A stretch of 64,000 bases of DNA from JAPLUA01 sp964625855 (GTDB taxonomy: Bacteria > Verrucomicrobiota > Verrucomicrobiia > Limisphaerales > UBA8199): contig CAZVFC010000009.1 of assembly GCA_964625855.1 (NCBI GenBank), positions 62,001 through 126,000 on the forward strand, given 5' to 3'. The position numbers and the translations under genes are program-made. Positions 49,119 to 58,025 of this stretch are shown here, one piece after another; within the stretch, counting starts at the first letter, position 1; each line of letters opens with the position of its first letter. The notes beneath the pieces are model-generated. The model saw only the letters and a list, made by a program, of their open reading frames with translations, had not been told where the DNA came from and did not search any database.

Positions 49119-51817
49119 TGATGACCCGGCTTGCGGGCGTCACGCGGTTCGAGGCGGGCGGACTGCGGAACGAACCCCAAGACCACAAAGCTGCCTTTGC
49201 CGATCAATTCCAGCTTCTGCCGGCCCGGGCCGTAGCGGAAAGCATGCACGTTGAGGCCGGGGCAGCCCTCGACTGCTGCGGCGTTGCGGATCAAGGGCTC
49301 GACGCCGCCGCGTTCATCGGCATGCGAGGCGACGTCCAGATTCGGCACTTGCAGCCAGATGTCCCGCTCGCTCTGGAAATAGCCGACCAGGACGCGCACC
49401 GGTTCCGCCACTTCGAATTCGATGGGTTCATAGCGGCCATTCTTGGCCTGCTCGTGCGAGAAGCGGATACCCGTCAGTCCGTTCAGCTCGGGCGCAAGTG
49501 CGGTGATGGTATATTGCCGGTCGGCAAATGGGCGCGCGCCGACTCCGACCTGGTAGGGTTCCGCATTGGTGCTGATGAGTTTGAACTCCGCCGCCGGCCA
49601 GGCGGCGATTGGCAGGCCAGCCTCCGCCCCAACCGCGTTCGTTGTTCCGTGTTTCAAATGCTCGACCTGCGCCTGGAAGTCGGCGAGTTCCCGCTGATAG
49701 AGCGGCAGAACCTGGCTCCAGTGGTAGTTCGTGCCCGCTCCGCTCACCGCGCCATGGAACGGAATCTTCCGATGTCCGGTCTGCATCGAGTTGGCGAAGC
49801 GATAGGATCCCTTCGTGAGCCGGACCAGCGTGTCAAACTCAGCGAGGCTTTCTCGCATCCTGACCGCTGCGAGCTCCATGTCCCCGACGGCATGGCTGTA
49901 GTTGTAGCGCAACACTAGTTTTGCCGCGGCGACCTTGGCCCGGTAATCGGCCACCATCGCGCCGATACAGGAAATGTCATTGCGTAATCGCGCAAACTCG
50001 TCCTTGTGCCTTCTCACCGAGGGTGCGGCCGCCGCAATGGCTTCCCGGGCGGAATTGGCAAACTGCAGCACGTCGCGCACCGCTGAGTCCGGGGTCTCAC
50101 CTGCGTGCGGCTCGCGGCTCCATTCCTTGCGCGCGAACTCGTCCAGCCGTTCGCCCGGCGGCGCCTGGGACTCCCACAACTCGGTGATCGCGTTGTAGGG
50201 CTTCGGGTTTACCAACTGGTCCAACGTCATGCCTAGCGACAGCGTTTGCCGGTTGCCCTCCGTGATCCCGAACCGGCGAACCAGGACCGGCGCGACTTCG
50301 CCGGCATCGTTGTAGGCATCGAGAATCTTCCCGGCGGCGTTTTGGTCGCACCCGTACCGTCCTGCGAGCCGTCGGACCCAATAAGCGCGATCCTCCGTTT
50401 CCGGCACGTCCGGATTCCACGCGTACCGCGCCCAAGCCTCAAACCATATCCAGTCCCGCTCCCACTGCTTGAGGGGCGGCTCCACGAGGTCAGGGGAATA
50501 GGGCCAGTTCCAGTACGACAGCGGATACAGATGGAGGCCGGTGGCGCCCAACCGGTCACGCGAAGCCTGAACGCATTTCTTAATGAAGCGCTGGGCGCCA
50601 TAACGGAACGGCTCGAGGTTGGAGAGGATGTGGACATTGACCAGGTGCGGTCCGAGCCTGGCCATCGCCAGGTGTGTCGCTTGAGCTTTGCCGCGCGGCT
50701 CGTAGGTGGTGAGCGACTCGCCATTGTACTTCGTCTCGGTGAACAGGTTGGAATAGACCTGGAAGCACGCGGGCATAATCACTTCGGCGTTCATCGCATG
50801 GGTGCGGATCACTACCGGCGGTTGCTCCCTGAGTCCGGCTGCTCTCATGCCGTCGAGCACGCCCGGCAGGATTGTGTTTGTGGCCCAGACGATTTGATTG
50901 CTGGTGTCTTGCAGCGCCTCGCCGAGGCAGACCATCAAACCGACGTTCGGGTATTGCTTCACAAACTCGGCAATGGCCTTGCGCGTGTAATCCGAAGCCA
51001 GGGGCGTCGGCGCGGCGAGCTGAGTCGGGACGCCGTGTTTCTCCGCCAAGGGTTGGGGCAGGAAGATGTTGTAGAACATCTGAACCAGCCAGATGCCGCG
51101 CTTGTCGCACTCGGTGGTGAGCCAGTGAAACATCTCGACGTTCTGTTTGAAAGTGGCCTCGGGCACTTCAATCGCGTCCGGATAGTCCGGCAAGCGCACC
51201 AGCGACGCAAACGGGTGGCCGTTCCACAGGTAGAGTGAGTTCAGGCGGTTCTCGACCAGGAAGTCGAGATACGCCTGCCAGAGCGCTTGGTCGTAGAACC
51301 ACGGGAAGAGCTCTGGCGTATATGGGTACTCGTAAACCTTCCTGCCCGGCAGGATGTAGGTCTTCTGCATCCCGATACAGGTGCCGCGGAGCCTCATCGC
51401 CGGTCTTTCATGAACGACGTTCAGATGCAGAGGGAGTTTGCCCGCCTCGCGAATCCGCTCCGCCAGGGCCAGACAACCGTAGAGCGCGCCGGAATCGTCT
51501 TCGCTCAGAACGATGGGGTAGGCGCCTACTGTCGTTTGATTCAACCCATAGCCCTCGCTTGGGCTACCCGTCCGCGCGGGCGGGTTCACGTGAATCATCG
51601 GCCCGGAAGACGGGGCGGAACGCACAACGACTGCTTGCGTTCTGACGGCCTTCAGCGCGGCGACCAGGCGCTCGGCGCCAAACTCCACCCGCGGGGCGGC
51701 ATTGGACGGGATGACGATGGAGACGGTTTCCGCGCGCCCGACCCACGAGAACAGCAGCGCGAGGGCGAAGCCGAAGCGACGCGCGAGTCGCCCGGCGTGT
51801 GTTCCGTGATTACTCAT
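49115..51817 (-). CDS. GH67-like family alpha-glucuronidase/galacturonidase-type protein
   Basis: This 900-aa secreted protein has a signal peptide at about 1-29. Residues 30-130 start SIVIPSNAAPRVEFGAERLV, as in the N-terminal domain of alpha-glucuronidases (GH67N-like), followed by a TIM-barrel region (about 135-600) containing MRLRGTCIGMQKTYILPGRK and LYLWNGHPFASL. A helical stretch and a C-terminal beta-sandwich (about 770-900) complete it. Catalytic acids could not be assigned confidently. Cleavage of alpha-linked glucuronic or galacturonic acid from pectin or xylan side chains is an inference. The stop overlaps the GH127 start; the start overlaps the upstream stop. Confidence 0.65.
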   Translation of the reverse strand: MSNHGTHAGRLARRFGFALALLFSWVGRAETVSIVIPSNAAPRVEFGAERLVAALKAVRTQAVVVRSAPSSGPMIHVNPPARTGSPSEGYGLNQTTVGAYPIVLSEDDSGALYGCLALAERIREAGKLPLHLNVVHERPAMRLRGTCIGMQKTYILPGRKVYEYPYTPELFPWFYDQALWQAYLDFLVENRLNSLYLWNGHPFASLVRLPDYPDAIEVPEATFKQNVEMFHWLTTECDKRGIWLVQMFYNIFLPQPLAEKHGVPTQLAAPTPLASDYTRKAIAEFVKQYPNVGLMVCLGEALQDTSNQIVWATNTILPGVLDGMRAAGLREQPPVVIRTHAMNAEVIMPACFQVYSNLFTETKYNGESLTTYEPRGKAQATHLAMARLGPHLVNVHILSNLEPFRYGAQRFIKKCVQASRDRLGATGLHLYPLSYWNWPYSPDLVEPPLKQWERDWIWFEAWARYAWNPDVPETEDRAYWVRRLAGRYGCDQNAAGKILDAYNDAGEVAPVLVRRFGITEGNRQTLSLGMTLDQLVNPKPYNAITELWESQAPPGERLDEFARKEWSREPHAGETPDSAVRDVLQFANSAREAIAAAAPSVRRHKDEFARLRNDISCIGAMVADYRAKVAAAKLVLRYNYSHAVGDMELAAVRMRESLAEFDTLVRLTKGSYRFANSMQTGHRKIPFHGAVSGAGTNYHWSQVLPLYQRELADFQAQVEHLKHGTTNAVGAEAGLPIAAWPAAEFKLISTNAEPYQVGVGARPFADRQYTITALAPELNGLTGIRFSHEQAKNGRYEPIEFEVAEPVRVLVGYFQSERDIWLQVPNLDVASHADERGGVEPLIRNAAAVEGCPGLNVHAFRYGPGRQKLELIGKGSFVVLGFVPQSARLEPRDARKPGHQ

Positions 51818-53423
51818 GCAGCCGCTTGATGCGAATCGCCAGATACGGCCGGCCGGGCAGTGAGATGGCGCGACCCTCTTTATCGGCGTGGAAGTAATCT
51901 GTCTCCTTCACGAGCGTGAAAGGGCCAGACACGGGTGTGACAGTCATGTTCCAGGTGTCGAGCACTTCAGCCTTGAACCTCATTCCGTCGGCCGGGGGCA
52001 GGCCTTTGCCTTGCGGCGGTTTGGGCAGCCTGAACTTCCAGGCCGTAGGGGTCTGCTTGCCGAGGTAAACCAGGTAGTAGTCCGGCGCTTTGCCGCCGTA
52101 TTCCGGGTTCTGCCACTTATCAATCGGCTCGATGCCCTCCGCCGGAGCGTCGTCGAGGACCTGCTTGAGGAACGCGAGGCGGGCGGGGCTCTGGCCCTTG
52201 AGCACACCGCCTTTGGACCACCAGAGAACATCATCGGGGCTCAAATAGGTCTCGCCGTGGCCGACATACGTGCCTGCCACAGTGCCGTTCCAGAAGCGGA
52301 AGACAAGTTCCTCCGCCGAGAGGTTGCCCCAGCGCTTCGGGATGTCGCCCTCGTATTTCACCTCGTCATAGACGACCGGCTTGCGATAGGCGTCCCGGTA
52401 AATGCCGGCGGTGTTGGGGTCCTCGACGGCGGAGCCGTTCTGGATGCTCGCGTGGGTAATCCAGGGGCGCGTTTGATTGAAGATACGTTTGCCGTTGTGA
52501 ATCGAAAGCAGGCGATGGAACGGGTCGCTGCGCGAGACGAGCTGCCCGATGCGCTCCCAATCCTCCTGAGTCTTGTGCTCCATGAAATCGTATTCGTTGG
52601 CGAGCGACCACCAGACATTGCGGAACGCGGCGAACCGCGCCACGACGTAACGCAAGTAGCGGTCGTCCTCCAGCGGCGTCATGCGGTCGAAGCCCCAGGC
52701 GCCCTCGTCGTAGGGGTGCAGGAGGATGATATCGGCCTCGATGCCGAGCTTCTGCAGGTCGAGGATACGCCGTTCGAAGTGCTGGAAGAACCGGGGATTG
52801 AAGCGCGCGGTGTCGAAGTTGCGCGGCTTGCCTTCAAAGGGATACATCGGCGACTCGTTCGTGTTCCACGAATAGCGCTTGGGAAAGACGCAGAACCGAA
52901 TCTTGTTGAAGGGCGACGCCGCCAGCGTCTTGAGCGTCTGCTCCTGCAACGCATCCAGTTGATGGGTCCAGACGTAACACGTCGTGCCGAGTTGCTTGTA
53001 GGGCGTGCCATCCGCATAGGCGAAATGAAAGGTGTTGGCTACGGCTACGGGGCCGTGGTTGCCGGACGAGGGTTTGACGACGGTGAGTTCGCCCGTCGCG
53101 CCGTTGAGCGCCGGCGTACTGCTGAGCGTCGTGTAGCTCCATTGACCCTGCCGATTCGGCATGAAGCGAACGCGATAGATGCCATCACCATCGTAGAATC
53201 CGGGCACCTCGATGGAGTCATAGCCCTGCGCGAATCGCGCCGCGAAGTGAACCTCGAGGAACGGGTTGCCATTGGTTGGCCCCGCGAGCGCCAGTTCATA
53301 CAGTCCCCATTGCTCCACGTTCCGGCCATAGGGCTCGGAAGCCGGAGGCGCGGCCACGGTCAGGGTTGTCAAGGAGGCGGCCGCAACGGCGACAGTTCCG
53401 AGGTGTATGCGCAAGTCTCTCAT
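51810..53423 (-). CDS. DUF5060/apiosidase-like (GH140-type) glycosidase
   Basis: This 537-aa exported protein has a signal peptide at about 1-25. A DUF5060-like beta domain (about 30-115; VEQWGLYELALAGP) precedes a TIM barrel (about 130-430) with NKIRFCVFPKRYSW, the acid segment SLANEYDFMEH and VYDEVKYEGDIPKRWG. A C-terminal beta domain (about 440-537) ends it. Relatives include GH140 apiosidase of rhamnogalacturonan II breakdown; the exact linkage here is inferred. It overlaps its upstream neighbour by 4 nt and its downstream neighbour by 8 nt. Confidence 0.7.
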   Translation of the reverse strand: MRDLRIHLGTVAVAAASLTTLTVAAPPASEPYGRNVEQWGLYELALAGPTNGNPFLEVHFAARFAQGYDSIEVPGFYDGDGIYRVRFMPNRQGQWSYTTLSSTPALNGATGELTVVKPSSGNHGPVAVANTFHFAYADGTPYKQLGTTCYVWTHQLDALQEQTLKTLAASPFNKIRFCVFPKRYSWNTNESPMYPFEGKPRNFDTARFNPRFFQHFERRILDLQKLGIEADIILLHPYDEGAWGFDRMTPLEDDRYLRYVVARFAAFRNVWWSLANEYDFMEHKTQEDWERIGQLVSRSDPFHRLLSIHNGKRIFNQTRPWITHASIQNGSAVEDPNTAGIYRDAYRKPVVYDEVKYEGDIPKRWGNLSAEELVFRFWNGTVAGTYVGHGETYLSPDDVLWWSKGGVLKGQSPARLAFLKQVLDDAPAEGIEPIDKWQNPEYGGKAPDYYLVYLGKQTPTAWKFRLPKPPQGKGLPPADGMRFKAEVLDTWNMTVTPVSGPFTLVKETDYFHADKEGRAISLPGRPYLAIRIKRLHE

Positions 53424-54358
53424 GGCTGTTGGAAGATGGATTTAAGGTAGGCGGTGTTGGCGCCGAAGTTCTTCTTCACGTTGCGGGAGTCTCGGGCATC
53501 GCGGGAGCGCTCGATGACCAGCCAGCCGCTCCAGCCCAGATCGTCCAGCGTTCGCTTGACCGCCCGCAGGTCGAGGCGTCGGTTGTCCTGCAACAGAACG
53601 CCATCCTGGTCGGTGCAATGGATCTGGCAAATGCGCTCTTTGCCAAGTGTCCGCAAATCTGCCAGCAGATCGCGGCCTGCCTGGAGCGCATTGGCGAAAT
53701 TGAAGTAGCACCGGATAGCGGGCGAGCCGATGTCAGCCAGCAGCTTCACTTCATCGGCGGCGGGCAGACTGGTTTCCACACCGATGACAACCCCGGCCTG
53801 CTCGGCTTTGGATCCCGCGGCTTTCAGGCGCTCGACAATCGCCGGCCGCAGTTCCGGGTGTTTGATCAGGTCGCCCCGCACGCCGAGCGGCAGGAACGCG
53901 ATCTTCACACCCATCAGCTTCATGGTGTCGAGGCAGTCTTGCACCATACGCGGGACCGTGGGCCGCTCCGCGAACGACTGCGCGTAGAAGCCCGACATCG
54001 CCAGCGAGCAAATCTCCAGCCCCAGCTCGCGCGCCTGGTCGAGGAACTGCTGGCGCACCTCGGCTTTCGCCAGTTGATTGTCGAAGGTCTCGCGGTCCCC
54101 CAGGCTGCCCATGTCCACCTCCACGCCGTCCGCTCCAATCTCCCTGGTCAGTTGAAGTGCCCCGAGCTTCTGACGCTTGAGGATCATCCAGTCGCACAAA
54201 GCGATCTTGTAGCGGCGGACAGCCGCCGGTTTCGGAGAACCGGCCTCGGCTGCCAACATCCGGGTCGCAGGGCGCAGCCAGCCGGAGGTCAGAGCCACCG
54301 CCGTAGCCGCGAGGAAATCACGTCGGCTAAGCACTCTCAGGCGTAAGTTCGGTGACAT
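53420..54358 (-). CDS. Tat-exported sugar isomerase/epimerase-like TIM-barrel protein
   Basis: This 312-aa protein starts at ATG 54358 (MSPNLRLRVLSRRDFLAATA), which exposes a twin-arginine motif SRRDFLA, so Tat export is likely. The mature part is a xylose-isomerase-like/AP-endonuclease-2 barrel with the typical GADGVEVDMG and the metal-ligand region 'GVVIGVETSLPAADE'. Family members isomerise or epimerise sugars using a divalent metal. It leads the four-gene operon GH140-like, GH67-like, GH127. Proteins of this type in verrucomicrobia are often annotated only as isomerase/epimerase, and the substrate is unknown. Confidence 0.75.
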   Translation of the reverse strand: MSPNLRLRVLSRRDFLAATAVALTSGWLRPATRMLAAEAGSPKPAAVRRYKIALCDWMILKRQKLGALQLTREIGADGVEVDMGSLGDRETFDNQLAKAEVRQQFLDQARELGLEICSLAMSGFYAQSFAERPTVPRMVQDCLDTMKLMGVKIAFLPLGVRGDLIKHPELRPAIVERLKAAGSKAEQAGVVIGVETSLPAADEVKLLADIGSPAIRCYFNFANALQAGRDLLADLRTLGKERICQIHCTDQDGVLLQDNRRLDLRAVKRTLDDLGWSGWLVIERSRDARDSRNVKKNFGANTAYLKSIFQQP

Positions 54359-54458
54359 ATTTTGAGCCACGAAATCGCAATGCAGCCAGCAGTCTATCAG
54401 AATCTGCCGGAATCGTCTCATCTGGCGACGATTCTTTCGCAGGCCGTCCGCAGACGAG

Positions 54459-54620
54459 CGCATCTCGACACCGCCACCGGGGCGCGGCTGTCCTCAGCCG
54501 CAGCAGCCCCGACAATGCGGGCCTGCCCCGTTGTCCTGAGAGCCGCTCCCTTTCGCACGTGCTGCGGCTGAGGACAGCCGCGCTCCGCGCATGGCCCGAT
54601 TGCCGAGAACGGTGGTGGTA
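54459..54620. repeat. About 165-bp imperfect palindromic dispersed repeat, copy B
   Basis: Read left to right it begins cgcatctcgacaccgccacc, passes gcgcggctgtcctcagccg, a variable loop and the complementary gtgctgcggctgaggacagc, and ends gagaacggtggtggt. It aligns with the reverse complement of 16351-16521, with the central segment most divergent. Confidence 0.8.
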
Positions 54621-54701
54621 TCATGATACGCCCTCCGCAGACTGGCGTTGGGGGCAGGGACCCAAGCGGCGTGCCCTGCCGCGCCCAAGCCACGCGCACG
54701 C

Positions 54702-54800
54702 CGTGCACACCGGATGCACAAGCGATGCACAAGCGATGCACACCGGTCTGACGCGTGTGCATCCGGTGTGCATCGCTGGTGCATCGCTTGTGCATGTCTT
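54702..54800. repeat. 11-bp unit array with dyad symmetry, copy 2
   Basis: Exactly nine 11-bp units: four of the gatgcacaagc type, a spacer (gtctgacgcgt), four of the gtgcatcgctt type. Unit sequence, number and layout match copy 1 at 26827-26925, 27.8 kb away. Both copies lie within about 40-50 bp of an aatcggcccctcg segment. Confidence 0.9.
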
Positions 54801-54884
54801 GTACTCGAGGCGAGACGACGGGGAATCGGCCCCTCGCCGGACTTAGGCTGCGAAGTTGGGACCCCAACGAACAACGGTGCTTCA

Positions 54885-57800
54885 TCATGACTCCTTCGTG
54901 AGCCACAAGAGCCTTGCGGCATCGGTCGGGTCGGGCAGCCGGGCGTCTTTGGCGCCCGGGATAGATTTGGGCGCGGCAGTGGTTCGGCCCGTCGTTAAGT
55001 CAACCTGCTTCGCGAGGAATTGGCCGCCTTCGCGGGACAAATCGAGCGCCGGGTCGGCGTCATGCCCGAGGTAAACCAGGTATTCGCCTTGGCCACGCAG
55101 GACCCAACGGCCTGGGCCGCAAGCTTCCGGCCACGGTTGCAGCCGCGGAATGAGTGCCAACAATCGCGCGTCGGTTGTCCCAGGCAGACGCGGCAACGAA
55201 CCGCCCGCGCACAGGTAAGCCCAGCCAGCGGAGTCGAAGTTGCAGATCACGGCTTTGCCGGGGTGTTTAAGGCGATATTCCGCCGCCATCCGGGCCAAGT
55301 CGGTGTCCGTCGAGCGCCCGCCCTTCCACTGGCGCTCGAACTGGCGCGGCGCAAGATTCTTCCCTCCGGGCGGCGCGAAGAGGCCCTTGGCCGTCTGCCA
55401 CCAATAGCGGAAGTCTATGAGGTCCACTACCGCGCGTCGTTTCGCATCCACCAGGACCGCATCTTGCACATCTTTCGTGCAACTCAATGCGATCAGCGGA
55501 TGCCTCCCCGTTTCCCGCTCCCACTCCGCGACGGTATCGAGCCAGAACTGCATGAAGGCCAAGGGGCCGGTGAATTCGGCGCTGGTGAATTGAATAACGC
55601 TCGCGTTGGTGGTGAAGTTGTCGAGGCACTGGCGGATATAGGCCCGATGCAGGGGGCGGCGGACAGGATGCGCTACGTCGTAAAACTGCTCGGCCATGAA
55701 GATTCGCTTTTCCCCGGCATAAAAGGGCGGTTCGGGGAAGCCCGTGTCGTTGATGTTGTTCGCCGGCCGCCAGGGGAAGTCGGCCCAATGGGCGCCGGCT
55801 TCGAGGATGTTGTGCTGGAAGTAGTTCTGGTGGAACAGCACCAGGCCGCGCTGGTCGCAGATGTCGGCAAATGTCTTGAGCCGGCCCCAATACCACGGAT
55901 TGTATCGGGTCAGGTCATAGCGGCTGAGGCCGTCCCAGGCGGTTCCCTTGCCGCTGCGCGCGAAGGGCAGCTCGTAGAACGGTGGCCAGACATCGCCGCT
56001 GGCGCGGCGGATGCGCTCGTGGTCGTCGCGCCGGCGTTCATACCAGAGGCCATAATTGTGATCGAGCGCGGCAACGCCGCCTGCCATAAGTGAGTCGGCC
56101 AGTTCGCTCAAGTCATCCGTAGCGCCCGGCCCCACCCGTCCGGGGACAAACCGCGTAAGGCCTGGCCCCGCCGCCGGGGCTTCACTGGCACGCAGATTGC
56201 CCCGCCACCAGGCGACATTTGTCATGGAGCCGGTGACCAAGTGCCCGTTGCAGACCAGCCAGCCGTTGGTAAGGACGAGGGGCGAGGGACGAGGGGCGAG
56301 GGGCGAGGGGACAGACTTAGGTGCGGACTCGGTAATCTCGTTGATGAGCTTGGCATCCCCAGGTTCGCAGTGGATTGGGTTGCGGGATGACGCAGCGGCA
56401 ATGTAATCCGCCAGTTGGGGCGCGGGCTGACGCGAGGCTGCGACCAGCCTGGCAGTCTGCTCCGTGGTCGGGTTGGTGGATTCCTCGGTCGAGCGGTGGA
56501 GGAGTTTCACGCGCGCGGCAGCCTCAGGGCCGAGCCGGTCGGAAAGCTGCGCCAGGTACAGACTGTAGGGTCTGACCGACTCATTGGAACTCCGCCACAG
56601 GCCGTTGCCTTCAAACTCCCCCCAACAACCGAAGGCCCAGTTGCGCGCCGTGGGCGGGTTGGCGCAACGGATGACCGAGGCGCTGCACTGCCAGAGGACC
56701 GAATTGGCTGCCGCCCAGCCGGCGCCGTGCGGGCTGGCGCCACGATTGGCCAGGCTTAAGCCGTTGCCGTCAATCGCCACACAGTCGTAGAGCACCCCGG
56801 ACGCCCAGCTTTCGATCGGGCCGCTGTCACCCAGCGGCAGACTGGCCTCACACTGGACAAAGGCATTCGGGCCGGCGGCACAGTGGCCGACTGAGAAGTC
56901 GTGGCGCCCGTGCTCAGCGTAACAGCGAAGGAAGAGCGTCATCTGCCCCATCGTGAAGAAGGTGTGGCGGCGGTAGCCTCCTTCCTCGGAGACCGGCGCG
57001 AGCGAAAGGCAGTCCTCGACCGTTACCTGTTTGCAGCTCTCAGAGACGGCCACCATTGACCCGGCAAAATGCGCGGCCGTCACCTGGCGCACCCAGGCGT
57101 CCTGCGCGTATTCCAGTGTGATGGCGAACCACGAGTGGTTTTCGTCCTTCGGATTGGCAGCATCGAAAGTGGACTCGCAGCGCAGGTTCTCGACGCCAAC
57201 CTGGCTGATGCGGCCGGGCCACTGGTATGGCTGCACTTGGCCACCACCGAACTCCGCTTCGATGGCGGTCGTTATCGGCGCATCTACAACCACGAAGTTG
57301 CCGTTGAGCGACTTCACGACCCGGTCCCAAAGCAAGTCGCGGCTGCCAGGCTTCCAGGCAAGCCGCCAGTCGCCCTGCCCGCCGCCAAACTCGGTCATCC
57401 CCAGCCGCTCGATCCAGGCCTGCGTGCAGGGGCGGAGAATGGTGATCGTATCGCCCGGCCGCAATTCCGCAGGCTCCTTGAGGCGAAAACCTGTCGCGCC
57501 GACTGGGACGCAGTCGTCTTCGATCTCCCAGGTTTTCCCAAGGTGGTTGGTGCAATCGTAGCGGCCTTCGATGCGAATCAAGGTGCGCCGGTCCAGGCCG
57601 GTAGCGATCAACACGGTCCCCCCCTCGTTCATGCCCTGGCCGCGCAGCACAATACCGGAACTTGCCAGCCGGAGACTCCCCGAGACTTCATGGCGGCCTT
57701 TCAGGAGCAACACGGCGCCCCGCACGCCGCTTGCGTCGGCCGGAAGCGAGGCAACGGAATCTATCGCCTTCTGGATGCGCTCGGTGCGGTCACCCGGGCC

Positions 57801-58025
57801 GGGGGCAACCACGACGCGCACCGGTGCGTCGGGGATCGAGCGGTCTCCGCCCGCATAGCCGCAATGTGAGAAGTCTGGAATCCGGTTGCGTAGGGGATCC
57901 ATCACATAGGCCAGTTTGCCGTCGGCGCCGAGAGAGACAGCCGGTGGCTCCTTGATCGAGGCCGCCAGGAGCGAGGAAGCCATGGCAGCGAGCACAGCTA
58001 GTGCGATGGAGCAGCTTCTCTTCAT
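54885..58025 (-). CDS. DUF6298-type secreted protein with beta-helix N-terminal half
   Basis: The likely start is ATG 58025 (MKRSCSIALAVLAAMASSLL), giving 1046 aa with a signal peptide; it overlaps the upstream stop by 4 nt. Residues about 60-560 form a right-handed beta-helix/pectate-lyase-like fold (GAVLLLKGRHEVSGSLRLAS). After a heptamer-encoded linker (about 571-584), a second TIM-like catalytic-type half (about 640-1046) contains YNPWYWGRLKTFADICDQRG, LFHQNYFQHN and VVDLIDFRYWW, as in DUF6298 proteins. A role in pectic glycan cleavage is inferred from context. Last gene of the pectate-lyase operon. Confidence 0.65.
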   Translation of the reverse strand: MKRSCSIALAVLAAMASSLLAASIKEPPAVSLGADGKLAYVMDPLRNRIPDFSHCGYAGGDRSIPDAPVRVVVAPGPGDRTERIQKAIDSVASLPADASGVRGAVLLLKGRHEVSGSLRLASSGIVLRGQGMNEGGTVLIATGLDRRTLIRIEGRYDCTNHLGKTWEIEDDCVPVGATGFRLKEPAELRPGDTITILRPCTQAWIERLGMTEFGGGQGDWRLAWKPGSRDLLWDRVVKSLNGNFVVVDAPITTAIEAEFGGGQVQPYQWPGRISQVGVENLRCESTFDAANPKDENHSWFAITLEYAQDAWVRQVTAAHFAGSMVAVSESCKQVTVEDCLSLAPVSEEGGYRRHTFFTMGQMTLFLRCYAEHGRHDFSVGHCAAGPNAFVQCEASLPLGDSGPIESWASGVLYDCVAIDGNGLSLANRGASPHGAGWAAANSVLWQCSASVIRCANPPTARNWAFGCWGEFEGNGLWRSSNESVRPYSLYLAQLSDRLGPEAAARVKLLHRSTEESTNPTTEQTARLVAASRQPAPQLADYIAAASSRNPIHCEPGDAKLINEITESAPKSVPSPLAPRPSPLVLTNGWLVCNGHLVTGSMTNVAWWRGNLRASEAPAAGPGLTRFVPGRVGPGATDDLSELADSLMAGGVAALDHNYGLWYERRRDDHERIRRASGDVWPPFYELPFARSGKGTAWDGLSRYDLTRYNPWYWGRLKTFADICDQRGLVLFHQNYFQHNILEAGAHWADFPWRPANNINDTGFPEPPFYAGEKRIFMAEQFYDVAHPVRRPLHRAYIRQCLDNFTTNASVIQFTSAEFTGPLAFMQFWLDTVAEWERETGRHPLIALSCTKDVQDAVLVDAKRRAVVDLIDFRYWWQTAKGLFAPPGGKNLAPRQFERQWKGGRSTDTDLARMAAEYRLKHPGKAVICNFDSAGWAYLCAGGSLPRLPGTTDARLLALIPRLQPWPEACGPGRWVLRGQGEYLVYLGHDADPALDLSREGGQFLAKQVDLTTGRTTAAPKSIPGAKDARLPDPTDAARLLWLTKES
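56273..56311. repeat. Heptamer repeat (GGGGCGA)n in the linker of the DUF6298-type gene
   Basis: Five units of ggggcga/gggacga are read in frame as PSPLAPRPSPL, joining the N-terminal beta-helix half and the C-terminal half. It is the same heptamer and the same reading phase as in the GH127 gene. Confidence 0.9.

Larger units (their letters stand above)
54359..54884. other. Spacer of 526 bp between the two polysaccharide operons, made of repeats
   Basis: It contains palindromic copy B (54459-54620) and an 11-bp dyad array (54702-54800). Outside these, the first roughly 100 bp upstream of the isomerase ATG are the most likely promoter site. No protein-coding gene is supported, although GC-rich frames of up to 160 codons are open. 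Confidence 0.5.
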
